Of a DNA stretch of 8,112 nucleotides, positions 1-6,178 are shown piece after piece. The notes below the pieces were generated by a model. The model was not told where the DNA came from and searched no databases. It saw only the letters and a program-made list of their open reading frames with translations. Every line of letters begins with the position of its first letter. Within the stretch, counting starts at the first letter, position 1. This DNA comes from Verrucomicrobiota bacterium (GTDB lineage: Bacteria > Verrucomicrobiota > Verrucomicrobiia > Opitutales > Opitutaceae): NCBI GenBank assembly GCA_023386835.1, contig JAEWIY010000180.1, forward strand, positions 1 through 8,112. The letters are read 5' to 3'. A program made the translations under genes and the position numbers.

Positions 1-9
1 GCACTGTGC

Positions 10-22
10 GTTGAAGTTGAAG
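10..22 (+). repeat. Left arm of 13-bp inverted repeat flanking the four-helix-bundle gene
   Basis: GTTGAAGTTGAAG at 10-22 is the exact reverse complement of CTTCAACTTCAAC at 419-431. The two arms enclose the four-helix-bundle gene. The left arm is followed by a second GAAGTTGAAG copy (26-35) and a degenerate GTGAAGAAGG (35-44), so this side is a short array of a 6-nt unit. No transposase is present. Confidence 0.75.
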
Positions 23-56
23 GGGGAAGTTGAAGTGAAGAAGGCATTAGCGGTGT

Positions 57-416
57 TTAGCGTTCGAGGCTTTTGGAAAGGCCGTGGAGCATTCGGGAGA
101 TTTCGCGGAGTTCGTTGCGGAGACGATCGGCTGTATCCGGGGGAATGTAACTGAGAGCAGAGGCACGAAGGACTTGTGAGCGGGTTTCGCCGGCCGAGCC
201 TTTGGCGATGCTGAGGAACTGGCGAAACTCGGCTCGGCCGAATCGTTCAGCGCCTTCGGCAATGTTATCGGCGATGCTGTTAGCCGCGCGCGTGATCTGG
301 TCCCGGAAACCCCAGTCGCGGCAATCGGCCAGCAGGCGGTAAATGTCGATGCTGAGAGCGTGCGCACGGCGCCAGACATCCAGCTTCTCGAACGTCTCTG
401 CGTCGGAGGCTGGCAT
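57..416 (-). CDS. Four-helix-bundle protein (23S rRNA intervening-sequence protein family)
   Basis: A 119-aa protein. It carries the conserved blocks I recognise from the family: an N-terminal EKLDVWRRAHAL (10-21), a central QITRAANSIADNIAEG (40-55), and FRQFLSIAKGSAGE (64-77). It is predicted to be almost entirely helical, with no signal peptide or membrane segment. Related proteins are encoded in intervening sequences of bacterial 23S rRNA and as solitary genes elsewhere; their biochemical role is poorly known and no enzyme activity should be assumed. The open frame extends upstream to 704, but that part overlaps rfbB in another frame, so I chose the ATG at 416, immediately before the family homology begins. 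The gene starts 23 nt after the rfbB stop and might be read through from it. Its leader consists of GTTGAAG repeats rather than a clear ribosome binding site. GC is about 61 %, not strikingly different from its surroundings. Family assignment is confident; cellular role is unknown. Confidence 0.9.
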   Translation of the reverse strand: MPASDAETFEKLDVWRRAHALSIDIYRLLADCRDWGFRDQITRAANSIADNIAEGAERFGRAEFRQFLSIAKGSAGETRSQVLRASALSYIPPDTADRLRNELREISRMLHGLSKSLER

Positions 417-418
417 GT

Positions 419-431
419 CTTCAACTTCAAC
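419..431 (-). repeat. Right arm of 13-bp inverted repeat flanking the four-helix-bundle gene
   Basis: CTTCAACTTCAAC on the plus strand pairs perfectly with 10-22. It lies 2 nt upstream of the four-helix-bundle start codon and 8 nt after the rfbB stop codon (440-442), so it forms most of the short gap between the two genes and serves as the leader of the downstream gene. Confidence 0.75.
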
Positions 432-439
432 TCCGAACC

Positions 440-1507
440 TCAACTGGCGATACCGAGCCTCTGGCGAGCGTAGCGTTGGTTGGTGATTTCGGCGGCCCAG
501 TCGCGGTTGAGCAAATACCAGTCGACGGTGCGGGCGATGCCGGTCTCGAAGGTTTCCTTCGGCTTCCAGCCGAGCTCGCGCTGAATCTTCGTGCAGTCGA
601 TCGCGTAGCGGCGGTCGTGGCCCGGGCGGTCGGCGACGTGCGTGATCTGCTCCGCGTAGGCACGGCCGTCGGCGCGGGGTGACTTTTCGTCGAGCAGGCG
701 GCAAATGGTGCGCACGATCTCGATGTTCGGACGCTCATTGAGTCCGCCGATGTTGTAGGTCTCGCCGACGCGACCCTGGTGCAACACCAGCCAGATCGCG
801 GCCGCGTGATCCTCGACGTACAACCAGTCGCGGATCTGCATGCCGTCGCCATACACCGGCAGTGGTTTGCCTTCGAGGGCGTTGAGGATGACGAGCGGGA
901 TCAGCTTTTCCGGGAAATGGTACGGCCCGTAGTTGTTGGAGCAATTCGTCGTCAGCGTCGGGAAACCGTAGGTGTGCTGGTAGGAGCGGACGAGGTGGTC
1001 GCTGGCGGCCTTGGACGCGGCGTACGGTGAGTTCGGTGCGAAGGGCGTTTCTTCGGTGAAGGCCGGATCGTCGGGCCCGAGCGTGCCATAGACTTCGTCG
1101 GTTGAGACGTGCAGGAAGCGGAACTTCTCCTTCCGCTCCGGCGGCAGCGCGGCCCAGTAGCGGCGGGCGGCGTTGAGCAGGCGGAGCGTGCCGACGACGT
1201 TGGTCTGCACAAACGGCTCCGGTGAATCAATCGAGCGGTCGACGTGCGACTCCGCCGCGAAGTTCACGATGGCGTCGATCTGATGCTCGTTGAGCAGGCG
1301 GCTGACGAGCGCCTCGTCCCCGATATCGCCGTGAGCGAAAACGTAGCGCCGATCGTGTGCGAGGTCGGCCAGGTTGGCCGGATTGCCCGCGTAGGTGAGG
1401 GCATCCAGATTAACCAACTTGCTGACGGGCGACACCGTTTCGGTGAGCCGCTGACGGACAAAGTTGCTGCCGATAAAACCGCAGCCACCGGTGACAAGGA
1501 CGTTCAT
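440..1507 (-). CDS. rfbB: dTDP-glucose 4,6-dehydratase (RmlB/RfbB)
   Basis: A 355-aa, full-length cytoplasmic extended-SDR enzyme that converts dTDP-glucose to dTDP-4-keto-6-deoxyglucose with bound NAD+, the second step of dTDP-L-rhamnose synthesis. Visible signatures are the Rossmann motif GGCGFIG (7-13), the dehydratase triplet TDE (136-138) inside HVSTDEVYG, and the catalytic pair Y162/K166 in YAASK. Further along are the RmlB-specific blocks TNCSNNYGPYHFPEKLIP (187-204), QIRDWLYVEDH (224-234) and ADRPGHDRRYAID (292-304). It reads much closer to bacterial RmlB than to the UDP-glucose dehydratase half of plant RHM. The ATG at 1507 puts the Rossmann motif at the usual position. A TTG 14 codons upstream (1549) would add a non-homologous leader. 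The sequence before the ATG is pyrimidine-rich with no Shine-Dalgarno. It lies 93 nt after the epimerase/reductase gene, probably in the same operon. Confidence 0.96.
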   Translation of the reverse strand: MNVLVTGGCGFIGSNFVRQRLTETVSPVSKLVNLDALTYAGNPANLADLAHDRRYVFAHGDIGDEALVSRLLNEHQIDAIVNFAAESHVDRSIDSPEPFVQTNVVGTLRLLNAARRYWAALPPERKEKFRFLHVSTDEVYGTLGPDDPAFTEETPFAPNSPYAASKAASDHLVRSYQHTYGFPTLTTNCSNNYGPYHFPEKLIPLVILNALEGKPLPVYGDGMQIRDWLYVEDHAAAIWLVLHQGRVGETYNIGGLNERPNIEIVRTICRLLDEKSPRADGRAYAEQITHVADRPGHDRRYAIDCTKIQRELGWKPKETFETGIARTVDWYLLNRDWAAEITNQRYARQRLGIAS

Positions 1508-1557
1508 GGGGAGAAAAGGAGAGCCGGACAGAGCGTGAAAGTGCGCCAAGGTTTCAT

Positions 1558-1586
1558 GCCGGCTCCGAGAAAAACCGGGAGCCGGC
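1558..1586 (-). terminator. GC-rich hairpin between the epimerase/reductase gene and rfbB (possible attenuator or weak terminator)
   Basis: GCCGGCTCC (1558-1566) and GGAGCCGGC (1578-1586) form a perfect 9-bp stem with an 11-nt loop. On the transcribed strand it starts 14 nt after the stop codon of the upstream gene. Downstream of the stem the RNA reads AUGAAACCUUGG, with no U-tract, so classical intrinsic termination is doubtful. Partial termination, Rho-linked termination or an RNA-stabilising structure that lowers rfbB expression relative to the first gene are all possible. The inverted repeat is certain; the function is inferred. Confidence 0.45.
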
Positions 1587-1600
1587 GTCGGGTGACCGCC

Positions 1601-2476
1601 TTACGCGGCCTCGGCCTGCCAGGTGCGGAGGGCCCGGTCGATTGCTTCGCCGACCGGCGTCATTGTGATCCCGACCGAGGCGAGCTTCGACGAATCGAGC
1701 ACGCAATTGGATCGCGGGGTTTTGGCCGCCTGCTGCATGAACTCGGTCTCGTCCGTGAAAAACTGGAACTGCTTTGTGGAAACGCCGTGCGCCCGGATAC
1801 GTTCAACGACCTCCCGCGTCGTTACACGGCCCGGGTTGGTCACGTTGTAGATGCCGAAGGGCACCCGCTTTTCCCAGCAGGCGAAGGTCGCTTCGACGAA
1901 TTCACCGAGCTCGGAAATCGAGTTGGTCGCCTCCAGCAGGCGGTCGTAGCGCACCAGCTTCGTCAGGTAGTTGCGCGGACCGTTGACGTTGTTGAACGGG
2001 ATGCGCAGCCGCCAGACATACAGGTTCGGGCGCCCCGCCAGGACCTCTTCGCCCAACGCCTTGCTGCCGCTGTAAAACGAGCAGTTGTTGGTGCGGAAGG
2101 AAAAGTTGGGCGCGTCCTCCTCGGTGAACCCGGAGCCGTCGGCCCGGGTGCCGGTGTAGATGCAGCCGCTCGAGACGTGACCCCACGGCACGCCGGCGGC
2201 CTCGCAGGCCTCGGCGATCCGGCCGGGCAGGACGGCGTTGCCGAACAACGTCTCGTGCTTGTGCAGCTCACAGGCGTCGACGTTTGGCTTGCCGGTGTAG
2301 CCGGCGGCGTTGATCAGGAAATCCGGGCGATCCTGGCGCAGGGCGGCCGTCAAACGGCTCACATCGCTGTAATCGACGTCGCTCCGACGCAGGTTGCGAA
2401 AGGGAATACCCTTGCGCGCGAGAAGGGCCTGATAGGCCTGGCCAACGTATCCGGAGCCGCCGAGCAGATAGATCAT
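1601..2476 (-). CDS. NRS/ER-like nucleotide-4-keto-6-deoxyglucose 3,5-epimerase/4-reductase (RmlD-superfamily)
   Basis: A 291-aa SDR enzyme. A generic label would be dTDP-4-dehydrorhamnose reductase (RmlD), but block by block it matches the plant NRS/ER (UER1) and mimivirus L780 type, which does both 3,5-epimerisation and 4-reduction. Matching blocks are NAAGYTGKPNVDACE (56-70), SSGCIY (102-107), TEEDAPNF (118-125), FYSGSKALGEE (134-144), NGPRNYLTKLVRYD (165-178), NVTNPG (211-216) and TPRSNCVLDSSKL (253-265). The N-terminal nucleotide-binding loop is GGSGYVG (6-12). SDR catalytic residues are S103, Y135 and K139. C105 and K173 fall where, from memory, plant NRS/ER has its epimerase Cys/Lys pair, with near-identical spacing. 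The ATG at 2476 begins the Rossmann strand directly; a GTG at 2563 lies inside the preceding terminator and is rejected. With rfbB next, the likely product is dTDP-L-rhamnose. Substrate and bifunctionality are inferred. Confidence 0.85.
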   Translation of the reverse strand: MIYLLGGSGYVGQAYQALLARKGIPFRNLRRSDVDYSDVSRLTAALRQDRPDFLINAAGYTGKPNVDACELHKHETLFGNAVLPGRIAEACEAAGVPWGHVSSGCIYTGTRADGSGFTEEDAPNFSFRTNNCSFYSGSKALGEEVLAGRPNLYVWRLRIPFNNVNGPRNYLTKLVRYDRLLEATNSISELGEFVEATFACWEKRVPFGIYNVTNPGRVTTREVVERIRAHGVSTKQFQFFTDETEFMQQAAKTPRSNCVLDSSKLASVGITMTPVGEAIDRALRTWQAEAA

Positions 2477-2550
2477 GGGAGCCTGCAAGTGTAACGAGCC
2501 GCGGTACACGGCAACTCCGCAATTTACTGATCGGGGCGGGCCCTGAAATG

Positions 2551-2581
2551 TAAAACGCCGCACCCGGTCGGGTGCGGCGTT
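2551..2581 (-). terminator. Rho-independent terminator of the TonB-dependent receptor gene
   Basis: A 13-bp perfect inverted repeat, AACGCCGCACCCG (2554-2566) with CGGGTGCGGCGTT (2569-2581), forms a very GC-rich stem with a tiny loop. On the minus-strand transcript the stem is followed by UUUUACAUUU. It starts 26 nt after the receptor stop codon and lies 75 nt before the next gene's start codon, so it separates the receptor from the rhamnose genes. There is no T-run on the plus-strand side, so it works in one direction. Confidence 0.88.
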
Positions 2582-2607
2582 GGGAGGGAAGAGCTCCGGC
2601 GAAACGC

Positions 2608-5600
2608 TTAGAACTCGAACTTGGCGCCGAGCTGGACGCGCCAGCGCGACATGCCGTTGTCGATGTTAAACGGAGCCGGGTCGGCCGCGAAGGTCGGGCG
2701 GATTCGGCCGTCGGTGGCGTACGAGGCGCCACCGAGGAAGCGCTTGCGGAACACGTCGTTGGACAGCGAGGGCGCGATCTCGACGTAGCCGAAAAGGTCT
2801 TCGCTGATGAAGGCACCCAGGTTGACGAAGTCGAAGAACAGCTTCAGCCGGGTGTGGCCGCCGGTCGGGATGATCTGTTCGACGTGCAGGTCGAGGCGGT
2901 TCATCCAAGGCTCGGTCCAGGCATTCTTCGGCGCGATGCCGCCGGCGTACTCGGACAAGCCGCTCGCGTCGAGGAACGCGAAGTAGTTGTCCAGCTGCGC
3001 CGCGGTCATGGCGGAGAAGTCGAACCGCGGGTCATCGCGGCCGTTCGGCACCGCCACGGTGTCGTTATCGCTGTTGCCGTCGCCGTTCAGGTCGCCGCTG
3101 TACACCCAGCTGTATGGGTTACCCGTGCGGCCTTCGTAGTAGAGCGAGATGACGGTGGGCGCGTTGCGGACGAACTCGAACTCGCGGCTGGCGCTGAGGG
3201 TAACGCGGTGCTTCACCTCGAAGTCCGCGGTGCCTTCTTCGACCGTGTTCTGGTTGAACACGACGTTGCGATTCCACTGGCCACCGGCGGTGGTCTGGCC
3301 GATCGCCTGGGCCTCGCTCGCGCTGCCGTGGATGTAGGCCGCGGTGAAGCCCCAGCGGTTCTTCATCGGGCGGTCCCACTGCAGGTAGAAGTAGGTGGAC
3401 TCGCCAGCGGAGGTGTTGCTGATCCGGAAGAGGTTGAGGAACTCCGGATAGAGCGCGTTGCCTGGAGCGCTGGCGGCCCCCGGCGTACCGGAGAAACGGG
3501 TACGGCCGTCGGCGGCGGGAGCGCCACTGCGCTTCAGGTTCTCGTTGGTGATGAAGAGCGCCTGGTCAACCCGGGTGTGGACGAGTTCGGCCGAGATCGT
3601 CGAGTCGAGGAACGAGAGCTTGTAGTCGAGGCCGAGGTTGGCGCGCCAGACCTGCGGCATCTCGATGTCGCTGTCGACCCAGTTGATTTCACGACGCAGG
3701 TTCGGGTTGTCGACGCCGGTGCCGATCGGATCGTTCGCGTCGAACTCCTGGGACAGGTATTGGGCGAAGGAGGACGGCAGTTCACCGGCCGGGGAGCTCA
3801 GCGTGAAGCCGCCCACGCCGGTCTGGCCAAAGGAGTTCGAGAAGATCACCCACGGCGTGCGGCCGAGGAAGTGACCGATGCCACCGCGGAGCTGCAGCTT
3901 ACGCTCGTCGTCGAGGGCGAGGTTGAAGCCGATGCGGGGCGAGAAGGTCTCGGAACCGTCGGGCGTGCCGTCGTTGCGGAAACCGGTGATGTCGTAGAAC
4001 CGCTGGTTGAGGGCGGGAGCGATGTCGGATTCAGCAAACTCATAGCGGAGACCCGCGGTGAGGGTCAGGCGCGGGGTCGGGTCCCACTTCGCGTTGAAGA
4101 AGAGGCCGGTGGTCGCAAAGTCCGAAATGTCGGCCACCGGGCGGACGTTCGGGTCGTAAACGTTACGCGCGATGATCGCGTTGGTGTCGTTGAGGAAGTC
4201 GTCCAGGTTGCGGAAGGCCACCAGGCCGTACGAGCCGGCGCGGAACAGATTGTAGTAGTCGGACTGCTCGCGCTCGACGCCGGCGGTGAAGACCCAGTCG
4301 CGCCAGAAGTAGTCACCGGCGGCGAAGAACTGGTCGGTGTCGACGTTGATGACGTTGCCGTGGCGGAACTGCTCGGTACCGGCGATGTACACGCCGTTGT
4401 TCACGGTGGTGTTCCGGTCGAGGTCGGTGCCGGTCAGGCCGAAGATGGCGATGGTCGGAGCGACCGAGTTCACCGGGGTCAGCTGGTCCTGCTTGGTCTT
4501 CGCGTACCGGATCTCGGTCTTGAAGTCGGGTGTCCAGTCGCTGAACAGCTGCGCGGCGATCGACTCTTCCTTGCGGCCCTGGGCGTAGAAGTGGCCGGTC
4601 GGGGCGGAAGTGATGCCACCGCTGAGGGTGTTGAAGTTGGTGAAGGTCGAGCTCGCGTAGGTGCCGAACTGGGGAACTTCACCTTCCGCGGTCAGGTAGC
4701 GGACGGAGGCGCGGTGCTGGTCGTTGATGTTCCAGTCCAGCTTGGCGATGATCTTCTCGTCCTCGGACGTGTTGGCCGTCTGCGAGGTGACCGGGTCGCC
4801 CCAGTTGATGCTGCTCGAGTACTGGTTCAGCCGTTGCAGGATCTGCGATTCGGCCGGGGTGGAGAAGCGCGGGTCGCGGCCGGCGCTGGTGCTCTCGAAC
4901 TTCTCGTAACCGACGAAGAAGAAGAGTTTGTTGCGGATGATGGGACCACCGACGTGGAACTCATAGGTCGAGCGCTCGAGCACCGGATTGATCTTGGTGC
5001 CGGTCAGCGTCTCTTCGCGGGGATTGTTGCCCTGGAGCTGCACGCCGAGCAGTTCGTCACCACGGAAAAAATACGAGGCGCCACCGTGGAACTCGTTCGT
5101 GCCGCTCTTCGTCACGGCGTTGACGGACGCGCCGGTGAAGCCGGCCTGGCGGACGTCGTAGGGCGAAATGGATACGGCGAGCTGGTCGACCCACTCGAGC
5201 GAGAGCGGGTTGAAGAAGGAGGCCAGGCCCGTGCCATTGAGACCGAACTGGTCGTTGATGCGGGAACCGTCGATCTGGATCGAGTTGAAACGGTTGTTCT
5301 GACCGACCGCGGTGATCTGCGATTCTTCGCGATCGCCGAAGGTCGAGCGCAGGGTGACGAGCGGCGTGGCGCTGATCATGTCAGCGAGCGAACGCTCGGT
5401 CGTCGGCTTGAGCATCAGGCGCTGCGAATCGAGCACGGTGGCGGCACCCACGGCGCCGGCATCAAGTTCGTTCGAGTCGGCCTGCACCGTGAACGCCTCC
5501 ATCGCAACCACGTCGGTCTGCTGGACCGTGAAGCTGATGTCGGTGTCGACACCCAGCGACGTGGTCACGTCCGTTTGTTGCGTGGCTTGGATACCATCGC

Positions 5601-5904
5601 CACGAACAACAACCGTGTAGGGACCGCCGGGTTGCATACCGCGGAGGTTATAGCGGCCGCTGGACGTGGTCGTGGCCGTGTAGTTCGTTCCGGTCGCAAC
5701 GTGTGTGGCAGTCACCGTGGCCCCGACCACGGGCTGACCATTGTTGTCGCGAACCACTCCGGTCATCCCGGACGACACGACTTGGGCGTGTGCCGCGGGT
5801 GGCAGGAGGAACGCGGCGGCACAGGCCACCACAAAGGCCAGGCGCTGGACAGCCAGGCGCAGGACAGACGTAGCTCTCATAGTTAGGCGTTTGGTTGTAG
5901 GCAT
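2608..5904 (-). CDS. Oar-like TonB-dependent outer-membrane receptor with carboxypeptidase-regulatory-like domain
   Basis: A 1098-aa outer-membrane beta-barrel protein. Residues 1-40 are a signal peptide: a basic start, hydrophobic LAFVVACAAAFLLPP, and cleavage probably after AHA (40). Residues about 47-128 form a carboxypeptidase-regulatory-like (Ig-fold) domain, with GVVRDNNGQPVVGATV (49-64) and SGRYNLRGMQPG (82-93). VVAMEAFTVQ (132-141) is a possible TonB-box region. A plug follows from about 170 (SLADMISATP, NSIQIDGSRIND), then ASVNAVTKSGTNEFHG (259-274), typical of Oar-like receptors. The rest is barrel, ending in aromatic F1098 as outer-membrane proteins do. DLNGDGNSDND (938-948) resembles a calcium-loop sequence. 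The substrate cannot be read from the sequence; Oar-type receptors are not reliably sugar- or iron-specific. An in-frame ATG at 5880 is an alternative start that still leaves a good signal peptide. A 5-bp stem (5927-5931 with 5906-5910) ends 1 nt before the 5904 ATG. Neither start has a Shine-Dalgarno. The terminator just below suggests a single-gene transcript. Confidence 0.93.
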   Translation of the reverse strand: MPTTKRLTMRATSVLRLAVQRLAFVVACAAAFLLPPAAHAQVVSSGMTGVVRDNNGQPVVGATVTATHVATGTNYTATTTSSGRYNLRGMQPGGPYTVVVRGDGIQATQQTDVTTSLGVDTDISFTVQQTDVVAMEAFTVQADSNELDAGAVGAATVLDSQRLMLKPTTERSLADMISATPLVTLRSTFGDREESQITAVGQNNRFNSIQIDGSRINDQFGLNGTGLASFFNPLSLEWVDQLAVSISPYDVRQAGFTGASVNAVTKSGTNEFHGGASYFFRGDELLGVQLQGNNPREETLTGTKINPVLERSTYEFHVGGPIIRNKLFFFVGYEKFESTSAGRDPRFSTPAESQILQRLNQYSSSINWGDPVTSQTANTSEDEKIIAKLDWNINDQHRASVRYLTAEGEVPQFGTYASSTFTNFNTLSGGITSAPTGHFYAQGRKEESIAAQLFSDWTPDFKTEIRYAKTKQDQLTPVNSVAPTIAIFGLTGTDLDRNTTVNNGVYIAGTEQFRHGNVINVDTDQFFAAGDYFWRDWVFTAGVEREQSDYYNLFRAGSYGLVAFRNLDDFLNDTNAIIARNVYDPNVRPVADISDFATTGLFFNAKWDPTPRLTLTAGLRYEFAESDIAPALNQRFYDITGFRNDGTPDGSETFSPRIGFNLALDDERKLQLRGGIGHFLGRTPWVIFSNSFGQTGVGGFTLSSPAGELPSSFAQYLSQEFDANDPIGTGVDNPNLRREINWVDSDIEMPQVWRANLGLDYKLSFLDSTISAELVHTRVDQALFITNENLKRSGAPAADGRTRFSGTPGAASAPGNALYPEFLNLFRISNTSAGESTYFYLQWDRPMKNRWGFTAAYIHGSASEAQAIGQTTAGGQWNRNVVFNQNTVEEGTADFEVKHRVTLSASREFEFVRNAPTVISLYYEGRTGNPYSWVYSGDLNGDGNSDNDTVAVPNGRDDPRFDFSAMTAAQLDNYFAFLDASGLSEYAGGIAPKNAWTEPWMNRLDLHVEQIIPTGGHTRLKLFFDFVNLGAFISEDLFGYVEIAPSLSNDVFRKRFLGGASYATDGRIRPTFAADPAPFNIDNGMSRWRVQLGAKFEF

Positions 5905-5971
5905 CCCCGGACAAATTCAGGGATTCCCGGGTAGTGCCGAAACCGTGCCAAACCGTCCAGCGCAGACTCGG

Positions 5972-5985
5972 ACAATCATTGTAAA
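5972..5985 (-). promoter_or_regulatory. Weak promoter / operator candidate for the TonB-dependent receptor
   Basis: On the minus strand TACAAT (5983-5978) matches a -10 hexamer in five of six positions and would start RNA about 65-70 nt before the 5904 start codon. No convincing -35 box lies 16-18 nt upstream. The -10 overlaps a small palindrome, ACAAT-C-ATTGT (5972-5982), in an otherwise GC-rich stretch, which could bind a regulator. Closer to the gene, AAACCGT occurs twice exactly 10 bp apart (5940-5946 and 5950-5956). The rest of the 5905-6178 gap shows no gene and no convincing terminator for the upstream glycosyltransferase. Confidence 0.25.
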
Positions 5986-6178
5986 CTTTTGCAGACGCGG
6001 TACCCGGAGCCCCGACGCGCCAAAACGGGGGTTGAAGTGGGTCACCGGCGCTCGCGAACGGTGGCCAGCAAGACGACTGCGGCTCTCGCTGATGGGCGCG
6101 GCCGCCGGCGGATCCGGCGCTGTCGTTCGTTCGATCGCGGCGCGTCCAGCGCGTTGGCCGATGCCTGAACGAGCGGGA

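Noticed and set aside
417..704. N-terminal extension of the four-helix-bundle open frame by 96 codons into rfbB.
   Set aside because: The extension is Arg/Pro-rich, overlaps the conserved C-terminus of rfbB in another frame, and crosses the inverted repeat; family homology begins at the internal ATG at 416.
1244..2494. A 416-codon plus-strand open frame across the NRS/ER-like gene and the start of rfbB.
   Set aside because: It spans two genes and their intergenic hairpin in antisense and shows no family motifs; it is a GC-driven shadow.
2488..2514. TTGCCG and TACACT boxes upstream of the NRS/ER-like gene as a promoter.
   Set aside because: The spacer is only 15 nt and the leader would be about 6 nt. 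A promoter in 2477-2550 is likely, given the terminator just upstream, but I cannot pinpoint it.
2572..5886. A 1104-codon open frame on the plus strand, fully antisense to the TonB receptor.
   Set aside because: Its translation is a low-complexity run rich in V, G, A, R, E and D with no recognisable domain, as expected from the complement of a GC-rich coding sequence. The opposite strand encodes a complete receptor with signal peptide, plug and barrel.
6090..6160. GC-rich hairpins (for example GCCGG/CCGGC near 6110) as a terminator for the glycosyltransferase gene.
   Set aside because: Stems are only about 4-5 bp and no U-tract follows on the minus strand.
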